Under the pieces are notes generated by a model. That model made no database searches. It saw only the letters and a list, made by a program, of their open reading frames with translations, and had not been told where the DNA came from. This document shows positions 29,201-44,200 of a stretch of 64,000 nucleotides of DNA, piece by piece; within the stretch, counting starts at the first letter, position 1; every line of letters starts with the position of its first letter. Position numbers and translations under genes: made by a program. Origin of the DNA: Serilophus lunatus (taxonomy: Eukaryota > Chordata > Aves > Passeriformes > Eurylaimidae); assembly GCA_013399895.1 (NCBI GenBank), contig VXBA01005864.1:947249-1011248 (forward strand), written 5' to 3'.

Positions 29201-32200
29201 TGGCAGAAACAAGTGAAACAAAGGACTATAATTCTAGTTGTGACTGTCCTTGCCTGTTTATATCACCAAAAGACAAGTACAATCATTCACAATATGGAAG
29301 ATCTGTTAGAAGAAACGTGAAGCTACATTTTCACTACGGGTGCCCCTGACAGTGAAGTGCTTCTGCAGAGAACTCTAATCTTTATTTTCATGTCTGACAA
29401 TGTTCCACTTTGTATAAATAATCAAACATCAAGTAGAATCTAGACTGAATTGCCTATACTAGCAACTCACCCATGCCTGCGGAGGAGGAACTGAAAAAGT
29501 CCCAGTTCTGCATCCTGCTGTACCATGAAGATACTATCTCAAGACACAAAAAAAGGGCTGTTCCAAAGCAGACACAAGATACAAAAATGAGTGCATTGCT
29601 TACTGGATTATCTTTTGTTCCATTTTAATGTGAAAAAAAGATATAATATTCTTCCACTAGACTGGAGTTGCTGGGGGCAAGGAAATTAAAAAAAACAAAA
29701 AACACAAAACCCAACAGAAACTGGTGATATGAAACGTTAACAAAACTTAAGCAGTTGGTCAGTCTGTCTAATCCTGTGCAATCACCAGAAGGAAGTGAAG
29801 TAAATCCTTCATCATCTGGTTCCTCTTCTCAAGAATCTTAAGGTGTGCATTATTAGGAAAACACTGATGCTAATCAGCCAATAGTGCAAAGCTGTAATAG
29901 AATAAGAAAAACACTAGATATATTCTAGGGGAAAATCAATAATCTGAATTTTAGTTAAAAATCATTGCTTGTCCAACAGATCAACTTTGAAATTATTCTT
30001 GATAGTTGTCCAGAAGATGAAGCTTGATTTCTTAAAAAAAAAGAATCTTTCATAACCTACTACCTGAAGAAACGTCACCATTTAAAAAGCCACATAGTTT
30101 TCAGAACAAAAAACAGACAGAGGAATTCCACAAGGAATGTTTTCAGGCTACAATTCTAACCAGTAAAAAAAAAAAAAAACCCAAAACATTTTCTTCCCCA
30201 TAATTGACTGGAAAAAATGAAAAACAAATGTTCCAGGACAACATGAAATAGAAGTTGTTGGGGTTTTTTTTAATGGTGAACTGAGAAAAGCAAGCCATGT
30301 GTCACCACCACAGTGACAGCTGGGATACATAGAAGCTGCCAGATCAGACACTGAGTACCAAGATCACTTTACTACACCTGGTATTTTCATTTCCCTCTAA
30401 CTGATACTGCTTCAAGCAATGCATCCAATCCTCTTCTGCAGCAAGAAAGGGCATCAGTTTGATAATATAAAAATTAATTTTGAAAAAGAAAAAAAAAAGT
30501 AACAAAAAAGAAATTCTCCAGTATTATTACTAAATAAAAGACATGTTACCATCTTTTGAACAGCTAGGCTTCAGGCCAAATATACATCCTAGGATTGTCG
30601 TTAACATGCAGACGCAGAGTACCTGTAAGACAGGAAGGAAAAGAAATTAATCTTAAATTACCATTGAATCGTTTTAAACTCCCTCATATTCTCTGTAAGA
30701 CTAACAACTGTATTGAAAATTATAAACACTCAGTTTAAGAGGCTGATTTGACTATTTTCACCAGCAGTTTTCACTCCCACAAGTAGTTATTTGTAATTAA
30801 TTACCAGTGCATGAACATGAAAACTGGGCTTATGTGTATCATTTCTTATCATTTAACACAGATATGATGATATTTTTCTCATTTCTTTGTTTCTTTTATG
30901 CAATTTTGTTATGATATGTTTCTATATTTTTTACATACATATACTTTTTATAGAAAATTCTTCTTGTTCCACTCTTTCCTTCCTCCTCATTTGTTCTAAG
31001 AAGGGGAAGTGAAGTTTTGCCATTAACCATAGACTAGGCACGGCCCTTAAAGTGATACCTATAATAAAGGAAAACCTTTTCCCACTTCCTTCTATTCAGT
31101 TCACATTACATACGAGTCCACATCACGGTAAGTAACTGTGGTGTGCCACATTAAGGCTGACCACAGTGCCTTGCATTGACCAGAAACCCTGATTGTGTTC
31201 ATTTTGGAATCTGGATTCATTAAAGTTATTGAACAAGCACTATATTGCCCTTGTCCAGCATTTCAGGGCAAATACAAAGCAAAATCAAAGCTTCCTCTTA
31301 ACCTCATTAAGTATTGGATTTGGTCCATTAACTCTTTAGAAAAAGCATATGTACTATCAGTGCACACACACTAATTAAAGAGAAGCCAACAATGTAGTAA
31401 TGAGGGATATTCTATTCAAGTACAGAATGTAATAAGGTGGTTTGCCAGAAGCCCCGAAATAGAAGGCACTACAATAACGGAGACTTTTTTGTACAAAAGT
31501 ATTTGGGGAGCTTTGGGTAAGGGAGAATGTACATGTCACCTTTTCAGTCACTGTTTTCTGAGGAAAAATTGATTTGAAGAAATACTTCAATACTTTTATG
31601 TAGATGACTACACAAAGTCTCTTCCTTTTTTCCTTCTTTCCCAGTTGCTGAGCCAGTCTTTTGAGTAGGATGCTTGAATCACCTTGTGATGTGGCAAAAA
31701 TTCATTCCATTTTAAAAAGCATCTAATTATTTCTCAAGTTTAATTTTTTAAGACTGTGAGCACTTCAAAAACTAAAAGCTATTTGTGTAGTTTTGTCCAG
31801 TACAGTTTACTATGCAGTTTTGTTCACTAAGCAGTTAATAAAGACAGCAAAAAAGCATGGAAAAGCACAAACACTTCAAACCAAACAAAACCCACAGCTA
31901 CTCTGTCTGTAACAGTTTTACTTCCATATCTTCAAATAGCTGCATGATCTATAGGACTTACGCCACCTACGGCATCCTTGTATAGAAAACACATTGCAGG
32001 ACCATTAGGTGGACTATTACTATTCCCTAATGCAGCTTCAGTGTAGGAAATACAGGAATTGAATTGTGACACTAAATTAACATAAATCTAAATAAAATCC
32101 ACTCCAAAGTGATAGCATTATAATACTTCTCAACATAAAACTGCTAAAACCTCAAAGTTTCTCACAAATAATTTCTGAGATTTTGGCAACAAATGTTACA

Positions 32201-35200
32201 AAATCAGTCTTGTATTGTATTCCAGATTTCCAGTTTTATTATTTTACATAATTCCAATAAGCAAAAACAAAAGGATTATGTTTACTGAGGTACATGATAC
32301 AAAATTATATACTAAATACAATAATAAATTATGATTTTGAAACTTTATTAACTCACTACATTAAAGCCTTTTTTCTTAAAATTAGTCCCATTAGCTTAAA
32401 TTTTAGTCTAAAATATATTTTATTGCAAAACACTAAAGTGACCCCCTCCTTTTTCTTTCTTCAGTGTTTAAAGAAGTTTTATACAAAATTTAAGCCTAGA
32501 GGTAAAGCATTAGACAATGTTCTAGGACAGCCAACTCTAATCCAGTGGACTACACCACGGAATTGCAACTTAGTGTTTAAGGCCTTGAATTGAAGCTTTA
32601 TCTTGAGCCTGAATGACTTCAGTCACATGGATATTATCCACACAAATGACAAAATGTTCTGCTGAAACAATGAGGGGCAGCTAATACTGGCAAAAGCAGC
32701 AGTAGTCCTGACTAGGCACAGCAAGAGGAGTTACACTAGTAGTTAACCTATTGTCAGCAGAAAGGGCCTTAGATTATCAGCTCTGCAGATGAGGAATATT
32801 TGAACTAGGTTTAAAGGTTGCCTAGATGCTGAGAAAGATCTCATTGCTGCAGCCCAAAGTGGACTAACTTACCTTGTTTCTTTCTATGTTGCAACATATC
32901 TCCGTTGCTCAGAGAATCATGGATCACCCATCCATGAAAGTGTTCTAGGCCAAGCTCAACAGTGCTTTGAGCAACTTGGTGTAGTGGAAGGTGTCCCTGC
33001 CCACAGCAGGGGGGATGGAACTGGTTCATCTTTGAGATTCTCTCCAACCCAAGCCATTCTATGATTCTCTATGGGATCTCACTGCAGCAGGTAGGTTACT
33101 AATGTTACCTGAACTATTTTACATACAGGTAACTCAGGTTTCAGATGTTTCAGTCTGCTGTGTAAAGATTATATTTTTTTTAATCTATAGAAAAAGAAGT
33201 AGCTTCATGCATTCTTGTTTAGTAACAAGAACTTTGGCATGCTGCAGCATTCTGCAGCAAGTACCAAATTCAAATCTCTAGCTACTACCACATTGCCATC
33301 CTTAACACCTGTTTTAAAGGTTTAGTCTGCCTTTTTCAAACAAAAGCAGAAAATCTTACCTGTTCCCTCTCACCCATATTCTTCCACTCGAAAGAAAAGC
33401 AAGAAGTGAGAAAAAGGTAAAATTAAGAAAGCATACGGAAACCAAATATTTAGTAGGAAGGCAAGTAAAATTGGCCTTGCAACACTCAAAAGTAAAAAAT
33501 CTTTTTATAATCTCTATCCTTAGAGATTGCTAGGACAACATGTCAGACTCAGTTTTAATATAGCAACTGAGAAAAGTTCTTAAAACAACTGCAGAGAAGA
33601 AAATGTTCATTTTTGTTTTAAAAATAATTCTTAGTAAGTTTGTTTTGGAATCACAAAAACATTGTCATCTAGGGATGAATCTCTGTCCCATCACTGCTTC
33701 CTTTACGTGGGAGGGAGCAATAAAAGCTTCGCTTTGTAAACATTATAGTGGTTGGGAATAGGTGGTTGAACATCTGGAAAACTCCAATCCTGAAAACATT
33801 ACAAAAGCCTTTTATTTTGAGCTGGGTAGATAGAAATATGATAGCATGGTTAGAAAAGAGCATCATTTCCATCACTCAGCTCTAGAACTGCAGCTAAAGA
33901 GAACTTCTCAGCAGTGATTTCAGGGAGTGAGTGGAAGGGCCAGAGTCACCAAGTATGCAGGCTGCAAACACCAGATCCCAAAGAGACTCATCAACTGCAC
34001 AGGTCTTAGAGACATACAAAGAAATCTCTCACCAGGCTCAGCTACTGCCCCCTTTCCTTTGCTATTGTATTTCACTCTTTCTTTACCGATAGTACTACTG
34101 TCCCTTTCTATTCGCTCCTCTTTAGCTCTGTTCATCTCCCCCAGTCCTCTCTTCTATTCTGTATTTTCTCAGGAAAAGAACACACTGATACTTCTTTTAA
34201 GGAATAACTGTTCTGAATTAAGTTTCTGTCTGTGTTATCTTCTTCACTTATGGCCTGCCATGTACTCAGTTGCTTTCCATGTCCCCTGCTTCACCCCTGG
34301 CATTCCATGGCCAACAAAACTTAAGGTTTAACATCCATTATCAACTAAACAACTAATGCAAATCAGTGGTTTTCCAGTCTAGTCTCCATGATTGGCTCTC
34401 ACAGTTATGTCATGTCTATCCATGAAGGGAGGATGTCTAGACTGTATCTGTAATGCCAGTATTAAAAAACCCATGGAATTTTCCAAAACCACTGGGAGCA
34501 GTGAAAGGCATACTATATTTTCACTGGTTTATTTGCACTTAGAATAGATGACTAATGACCTGGACCTTAACACTGAAATATCTTTGAGAAAGTGCAGAGA
34601 ACACAGTATGAATGAATTTCAAGCAAGAACAGAGTCACGTCCTGTCCCTAAAAGGGCAATGTTAAAGATGGGGAAAGCATACTGTATGAAGAAAAAAGCA
34701 CCTTATCTACACATGTCAGGGCAGACAGGAACAATTACTCACGCTTGTAAAAATTACTTTTAAACACCCATAACCCCTCCGCCAACAGCTCGGTTTTACT
34801 CAAAAGCAGGGGATACTTAATGAAGTTCATTAAACTGAAAGGGATACTTTATTCACACACGCACAGCTACGTACTTAGGTAAACGACATAAAAAAGGAAG
34901 ATATCAGCATTGAACCAAGTACACCACCTCCTTCTTGCACCACCCATCTCTTCTTTCCACATTTGTAAATATTTTTATGATCTTCAAAGACTTCTTTCTG
35001 TTGATCCACATTCCACACCTAGAGGCCTGCAGGAGGAAAGTGACTGAGGCTCTCAGGTTCTGGCTGTCCTTAAACACTGAAGGTGCCTAAACTGTTCTGA
35101 AGTCAGTGGATGAAAAAGCCAGAGCTTATACCCAAAACCTTTACAGAGCTAAAAAAAAAAATCTACTATGAAAACATATATAATAATGCCTATAAGCATT

Positions 35201-38200
35201 ATTGCTTTTCTTCTTAAAGCAGCACACAGAAGGTCTACTCTCACACTTCCTATTGAATGTTCTCAAGACTGTTATACTATTGCAATCTAAGGTCATTCAA
35301 AGGACAAGCACATTCTAAAGCTAGATCAAGCCACTGTCAGATATTATAAAACAAAAAAAATCACAGTTAGTATCTATCAGCTGGAATCTCAAATATTTTT
35401 CTTATTTGTTACTTGCCCAACTGTAGAGATACATGTACTTCTGCAAGTCATTAGCACATGTGCTATTATCAAAGCACACTCTTTTTACTCCAGCTGTTAT
35501 GCTTTTCAATGCATTTTACATCATGAGAGAATTTAGAGAGAAACTAAAGTGCAACTAAGTGCTAGCCAAAAAGAAGAGGAAATACAACTTTTAGTTAAAT
35601 TCCCAGAAAATGGATAGAAACTGACTATTTAAATACCAGGTAGATTTTTATAAAAACCTAAGGATAAACAGGACTGAAAAGTAATCCTACAAGAAAAAAG
35701 TAAATCCTGCACTTTCAAATACAATTCTTTTTTTCAGCAAGCAGACTAAGAACACAGAACAAAGATCACCACATGCCATTCAGATGAAATATGAATCATA
35801 TAGTGGCAACCAAGTAAAAATGCATAGTTTAATAGAAAGAGGAAAACTGTCAGTAATTATGCCAACTAAAAGCTGCTTTTGAAACAAGCAACACTTGACC
35901 AATGAAGAAAAGAAAAACCGAAAATATGGCATTAAGCCATCTTCATGCCTTTCCTTTTCCAAAAATTCCTTTTCAAGAATCAAGCTAAAGCTGTTGCAGT
36001 TTAGAGAACTGACATGAAAGTTATAACTAGTACAGTGTAAAAAGGGGGCTGCTTCTACTGGGATAATATCATTAAATACACCAAGTAAACCTATATTCTC
36101 CTCCATTTCACTAGGGCAGACACTGCTGTTACTGTTATGACAGCAACATTTACCTCCACAGGAAGACACGGTGACCTTAAAGAGCAAGAAAAGAAATTTT
36201 GTAAAATGCTGTAAGAATACAAGGAATGCCAAAAAAATTGCAAAGCTGTATAGAAAGAAATAGGGACAAATAAGGTCTCATAGAATCATTTAGTTTGGAG
36301 AAGACCTTTAAAGTCATCAAGTCCAACTGTTTCAGTTATTCACTATAGGTCTTTGGTAAGCACACTGATACCACAAACAGGTCTTCAGCCTTGAATCCTT
36401 TGGCCATTTTCCCAAAAGAAAGACCAGGGCTGACAAAGAGACCATTATTTATCTCTGCACCCTTTAAATATAGTCCATCAAAAAACAAAAGGCAGACTAT
36501 TAAATTTTGATGCTTCACAATATGGACACATATTTGAGCCAGAAGAGGATTCAAGGACTGGCCCACTTACCAGAGACAAACAGCACAATGAAATACACAT
36601 GGCCAGGTTTGATTATTGACTTTTGTTGAAGCAGCTTATAAACACATTACACTTTTTATTATTCTATGAACAAACAAACAGCCATTAACACAAACTTGTT
36701 ACCAAACATCACATATTATAGAGATTTTACATAGGTTGATTTGCCTATATGCCTTTGAATAGCAGAACTGGAACAAAGCTCATGCTCACCTGAGTTTCTT
36801 CAGAAATGCAATTAAATAATTTTTTTCTTAAAAATTTCCTTTCCTTAACTTAGCGTTAAACAACTAAACAATAGTCTATCTGCAAAAAGTCCTTATTTAT
36901 ACTACTTTACTTTGTCCTCCACCACATCCCATTTACAATAAAATCTACTGCTTCCTTGTAAGTACCCTTGAAGGAAACTTTTTATATGGCTGACCTACAT
37001 AGCATCTGTACAGAAAAGTACTTCTTGCTTTTCAGTGCAGAACGTGTTTTTTGAAAACAGGTAAGGAAATATATCAAAACAATGTAAAAAACAGGATTCC
37101 AATACTGATGATTATAAAATAGATTCTCCTAAAACTGTATATACTACTCCTTCCTTCAAATGTGACACTGCTGTGATGCAGCACACTGACAAATTTTACC
37201 AGAACACCCTTTAAAACAAGTATATATCCACTACCCATACCACTGTGACCACATGCTATTGGCCATTATATTAATTTCTAATACTGGCTCCAAGGTGAGA
37301 AAGTCTTTATACCTTTCATATTTTAAATACCTTTATTTTGCTCCACTTGTTCTTTCAGGTGGAAGCAACAGAAACATAACTTCCACAACAAGCTGAATCA
37401 GAACAACTCACTCTGTGTAATTCTACTAATATTAGTGAAAGAATGCAAAGGAAAATTTTTGAAGAGTAGGGGAAGGAAGCCTTACAAAATTTTTGCATGT
37501 TTGTCCATGCCTGAAATCTAAGTTTTATCACGGTAACTAAACTGTTCTGAATTCTCATTAATAATCATATCTAGAGAAAGCCTATCCACTTAAACTATGT
37601 GTTCCTTATTTTAGTATGCAAGAACTTTGCAGAACTATATGGAGGTGTGCTCAGAACAAGAGCACTCTCCCTTCTCCCAGGAGTTTGATTGCGAGTGTTT
37701 GGAGCCAGTTCTCCAATACTTGTTCAGCTATTGATAGAAATGTTTGGGAAACCCTAACCAGCCTTGAAGACAGGTCTTCAATTAAAGGCTAGAGGAAGCC
37801 TCAGAAGAATCACCCTCCCTCGTTTTCGTCAGCTCTAGCCTCTGTCCCCATCCAAACTGTCTTACAGCCACACTGCAGTCAAGTCCATCCTGGCCAAGCA
37901 TTCTATTGACCCTGACTCACAGGCCTTCCTTCCTTCACTTTGCGTCTGTCTACATCACTACATTAGACAGACAATTTAGACTATTAGCTGAACTTGGTTA
38001 GTTGTCCCCAAACCTTCTGGGCTCCTCTTGCTCACATACGGGGAAACTGTTCCTTTTTAATAAGGCCACAACCTGTGTCTGCCTTGTTGGCATGTCTGGA
38101 TACACTTTTTCCGTCTCTTTCAGGGTGATCTGCCTTCATCTGGTGCCTGACATGTGGACAGATTATCACTGCAAAATTAAAGAAAGGGAACAGAAACCTT

Positions 38201-41200
38201 AAAGTGTGGATAGAGTCACAGCTCTGAATGCTAGGGCAGCCAGCACACAACTCCAGTCAATCCCTTGATTTACCTGAATGGACCAGTGGGCTGATCCTAG
38301 CACACTACAGGCTAATCTATCAGCAGATATTCCACACAAATTCCTAGGCACAACGTGGTTGTTTCCAGGCAGGCAACCAGCCAGCAGCATTGGCAAAAGC
38401 ACCAGTCACACAGCTGGATGTACTTCAGCCTTTTCCAAACTTTGGACTCCAGCTGGAGTCCAGGCAGCCAGAAGCATTCACACAGACATTGCGCTCCGAG
38501 GGGAGGTTTAGCTAAACTGCACACTGTTTTGTCTATGCAGAAAGCCATACCTAAACTACTTAGCTTAAAGCAAGCAGAAGAGTGCTTAGGCAATTTACAA
38601 TCACTCCTTTGACTTTGCACCCAAAGTCAATCTAGTTCGGCAATAAAATTTAAATGGAGTTCTGAGTACGGTTATAGACAAAATTGGTCTCTACAGTCCT
38701 GTTGCTAAGATTTTTATGAAGTTGGAATCCAGGGGAGTTTCAGTGGGTGTTTTTTGTTCAGTTGGGGCTTGTTTCTTTAGGTCAGGGGGTTTTTTCCCAT
38801 ATTTAAACATCAGTCAAATAGAACGGCTCAATTCCTGCAAGTGTTTCTTTTTTTTACTTCATTTCCTGTTGTTGTCTTTCTTCTCCTCATATGAGTTACA
38901 ATTCCTTATCCTGTATGAAAAGCAAAAGAGGAAAATTCATGAGCTTGGAAACAACTTTCTACTCAGTCCTTCCACTGGGAATCAAGACCACATTGTGGCA
39001 ACGGAGCAGCAATAGCAAAAGACACATTCAGTGATCTCAACCCTCTCAGGAGCCTGAACACGAGAGCAGAATGAGGTTTTGAACACATTACATCACAACA
39101 AGCCCAAGTAAGTTCCCACCTGCTCTCACTAACTGCACCCCATCTTTTCTTCTCCAACAACAGGTGTAGAAGAGAAAATAATATTACTTTGGCAAGTATA
39201 TTAAATAATTAAATACATGCATTGCATTTTTTCTGGAGAAAGAATATAGAAATGCCTTATTAAAAAAACTTACAAACCTAGACAAAAATTTGGGCATCTT
39301 CAAATATATTTAGGAGAAAAACCATCAATATGAAAACAACCAAATAGGTGTCTGGCAGATAGCACACCTATGTAAGAAAAGGTTGTTTCCACACCTTCAT
39401 CTCTATAGAAAATTTAAAAACAAATCCAACGAAAAACCACGAACAAACCTATGGCTGTCTCCAAAATCCTGGTGTAGTATATGCACCCTTTCCTGAATGA
39501 GCAGAAATTCAGCACCTATGGGCTATTTTAGAAGAAAGTAGTGAAAAACTTCCAGGACGCACACAGAATATCTTGATAGCCAACAGATCTCTGCTCTATA
39601 GTTAAACTGTCTCCTGTTTGCAGCAAAGGTAGACATTGATTGAAACAGAAAATCTCCCTTGAACAAAGACTCTGTCATTTATTTACAATAAATGGGGGGT
39701 TATAATACAGATCTTACACATTAAGCTTAACATAGCAACCAATAGACAATTAAAAACAGATTTACAGAATCATGGAGCAGATGCTCCTGGAAACTATGCT
39801 GAGGCATATGGAAAATAAAGAGGTGACAGATGACAGCCAACATGGCTTCATGAAAGGCAAATTGTGTCTCACAAATATGGTGGCCTTCTACAATGGGGTT
39901 ACAGCACTGGTGGATGAGGGAACAGCAACTGACACCATCTACCTGGGCTTGTGCAAAGCATTTGACACTGATCTGCACGACACCTTTCTCCCTAAACCGG
40001 AGAGACATGGATTTAACAGATGAACAATGGATAAGGAATTGGCTGGATGGTCACACTCTTGAGTTATGCTCAAGGGCTTGATGTCCAAGTGGACAACAGT
40101 TAGTAGTGGCCTTCCTCAGGGTCAGTATTGGGATCAGCACTGTTTAACATATTTCTCAGTGACATGGGCAGTAGGATCAAGCACTATCTCAGCAAGTTTG
40201 CCAATAACACTAAGCTTTGTGGAGAGGTAAACACACAGAAGGGAAGGGATACCATCCAGAGGGACCTGGACAGGCTTGAGAGATAGGCCTGTGAGAAACT
40301 AATAAAGTTCAACAAGTGCAAGGTGCTACACCTGGGTAAGGGCAACCCCAGAGACAAGTAGACTGGCAGAAGGACTAAAAACAGCCTTGCAAAGGACACG
40401 AGGGTTCTCATAGATGAAAAGCTGGACATAAGACAGCAATGTGGACTGACAGCCCAGAAGGCTAACTGCAGCCTGGGCTGTATCAACAGAAGTGTGACCA
40501 GCAGGTCAAGCAAATCAATTCTGTGCCTCTACTCTTACGTGCTAGGTCAGGTCCAGAGGAGGGCCACAAAGATAATCAGTGAGTTGGATCACCTCTTCTA
40601 TGGAGACAGGTGGAGAGAATTGGTGCTGTTCACTCTGGAGAAGAAAAAGGCTATGGGAAGACCCTACAGCAGCAGCCTTCCAGTACCTAAATGGGCCTAC
40701 AAGAAGGGTGCCCTGTAACAAGGGCTTGTAGTGATAGGACCAGGAGGAATGACTTTAAACTGAAAGAGCATATGTTTAGATAGTAGGAAGGAATTCTATA
40801 TTATGAAGGTGGCAAGACACTTGAATAGATTGCCCAGAGGAGCTGTGGATGCCCCATTCCTGGAAATGTTCAAGGCCAAGTTGGATGGAGCTTTGAGCAA
40901 CCTGTTCTAGTGAAGGTCTCTGCATGTGACAGTGGAGTTGAAATTAGATGATCTTTAAGGTCCCTTCATACCCAAACCATTCTATGATATGGCTCAAAGG
41001 GACCTATAGAGGTTTTTAGTTCAATCTCTTGCCCAGGGTTGAGTCAAAATTGAATTCAGGCCTAGCTATTCAGGGCTTTATGCTTTTGTGTATTGAAAAC
41101 TTCCAAAAACAAAGACACCATAACTCCTCTGTGCAATCTGTTCCAACACCTAATTATCCTCTTAGGGATTTTGCCCTCCTCCCTCATATCCAGTAAGAAT

Positions 41201-44200
41201 CTCACATTTCAGTTTATTGCTATTATCTCATACTCCCACTGTGCATACCAGTACAAAGCCTGGTTTCATCATGATACCCTCAGAGGTATGATAAGACTGC
41301 TGTTAGGTGTCCTCACCCAGACCATCTCCTTCCCAGGCTGAACAAGCCTCAGTCCATCAGCTTCTCCTCCTCACCTGACTTGTGCTCCAGCCCCAGACCA
41401 CCTTGGTAGCAATCCACTGAATTTCCTCCAGTTGAATTGACCTTTCCTGTATTGGAGGGCCCCAAGCTGGACACAGTATTTGATGTGGAATCTAATAAGT
41501 GCTAGTAGAGGGAAATAAACTTTCTTGGTTTATCAGTCCCTGAATATAGCCCAGCACACTTAACTACCATAGCTCAATAAAAAAGACAACTGAAATCAGT
41601 GCATCATCTGTATCATGGTATCCTTCACTGTTTTCAGTTTGTGGACGATTATAAGACCTTGTCCTACCTAATGTCTTAGTCTGATTTTCAGGCTGATAAA
41701 GGATTCACTAGCCATCCAAATGAAAAAGTAACTAAACCTACATGAGTGCAGTCACATACTCTGGATTGCAACCCATTTCACTGCTGGTTGCAGATGCAAC
41801 ACAGCAGCTTTCTGAAAGTAGGCACCAAGAATTGCTCTGTCTTAATTTGTTAAATAAAACCACTTGAATTCACAGGTATTATACAAAGTTTAGCCACCCT
41901 GTCAGTGAATTGCAGAAAGCAATTGAATAAAAGAAAATTTCAGAAGACTGTTTAGTGTTTGAGGCACGCATAAAACACTAGCCTTAGGGAAAAAAATACT
42001 TGATTGCCTTAATGAAAAAGAGTGCAAGTCAAAAACAGACTTACAAAATATTTTTAAATGTGTTCCCACAACATTTTTTAAGACTTCATATTTTATTATC
42101 TTTATTCACTCTGAAATGCTTGAGTTACTCTTTAGAATAAACTAACACAATCTCAATGTCTCAGTCTGGTTCTTACCTGAATTGATTTTTACAATTTTTT
42201 TCTACTCAGAAATTCTCAAGCTGCAAAAATTCCTTAAGAATTTTTCTAGCCAAGGCATCAGTATAAATGAGCTTTCCAGTTCTGACAAAGAGTCTAAAAC
42301 TGTCAAAAAGAACNCATTTCAGCTGTTGTACAGGCACGGAAAATTTTATTTTAATGGAATGAATGAATCAGACCAAAATGCAATGCCTGAGAGTTAGTGG
42401 CAAGTGGGGATAGAAAACCTCAAACCTAAGCAAAGGTTACATTGCGCTTGGGTGACAACATACTGCTCAGACACACAACAGCAGTGAGTGAGCCTGGCTA
42501 GACTCACCGTGGATTAGTAAATCCCCATGGGTCTGCCCTACCATTTGCAAAATCCTCCCTGTGCAATAGCAACAGAAAAGTGATCTGCATGATATGAAAA
42601 CCTACTGCTTTGAGTTATGCCTGCCACAACAAGCCATGCTAGAAGTGAAGGTCATTCTATGTCATTTCCTCACCTACCTATGTCCTCCCTCAACCAACAT
42701 ACAATTCAATTAACAACCAAGCACTGCCATGTAACACAGAGGCTTCTGGAGCAACCAACAAAACCCATGGGTAGAGTGCACAGGGGATTACAATCTGCTG
42801 TACATAGAAACTCCACATTTGATCTGTAATAGGGTAAAACTAGCTCATGGACAGAACCTTGGAACACTGAGGCTGTGTTCACACATTGCACAAATATCTA
42901 TAGGTAGCAGGGACACGTAAAGGAAGAGGAAAGTATAGGCCAGCCTGTCCTTTCCAGACAAATGAAAAGAGTAATTCAAGTACTCCCTAATCAGCAGAAA
43001 TACACTCATCAATTTTCACAACCATTTCAATATTAAAAAAAAAAATATCTGATTTCAGGTAATTTTATCTACCCAAATGGAGGAAGCAACATTATCTACA
43101 ACTAGGGTAAGTGTGGGCAAAGGAGGTTTACCTACATTTAGACACCTTAATAGTTTCACATTACTATGTGAAACTAGAAACACCAGGCAGGTAAGTCTAG
43201 TCACTTGTTTCTTACGTTGGAATATCATCAACACTTCATAGATGCATTGGCTTGTGAGAAAGAACAAAGTTGCACTTTCAGCTCGTTTTCCACTTTCTAA
43301 CATGTTTAGGTTAAATATACTGTCTTACTCCATCCAATATGACCTGCAACATTGCAAAAGTTTTTCAAGTTCTCTCTGAATATTTTACATTAGCTCAGTG
43401 TTCACAACCACTAAAAAAACCCAAAAACAACAAGTGCATCATCACTTATATTTAGAAGTTTTAAATTATTTCTGTATAGGTTACCTTTATTTCACTTTGA
43501 CACTTTTAATCAACACAGGATGAACCTTTTGCCAGTTCTCAGGGAACAGCTATAGTTTGGGAAACAAGAACTTAATTCAGAAGAGTCAGTACCCGCAAAT
43601 ATTTTGACTTGTGCTCAACTACAGTCTTTAAGTGGCTAGGTATCTCTAATCATTTTGTTTCATTAGAGCCTAAAAAGCTCGGGCCAACAACAGTGAGTTT
43701 GGAACAGTGTATCACTATTTTCTACTATTAGTATCTATTTCTAAGCATGAAAAAAGCTGAGCTTCTTTTCATCATCCGACTGCAATGGCTTTTCTGGCTT
43801 AATCTAACCTCCTCAGAAGACAATGAAGTAGTGAAAGAAGCTACAACCCACAACCTTTATTCAAGGGGACTTTTCATCAGAAAAGTTGCCAAAAAAACTT
43901 CTGCATGGAAACTTTCAGAGACCTTTATATGAACTTTCACATTTTTCTTAATAACATTCTGACAAACTTGGAAATGCAACTTACCACTCACTACATCCCA
44001 AAGCATGACCAGTATATAGTCACTATGATATGGGTGGATGGTTCATTTGAAAAAGTAATCAGATTACAAATGTATGGATAAATTTGGAAAAGCATCTTAA
44101 TCCTTATGCTTTAATGTACTGAAAGAGGACTTTTTCTGGATATACCTGTAACAAAGTCTGTTGCATTTCATTAAAGCTTCCTTCCAAGAATATCTCAGTT

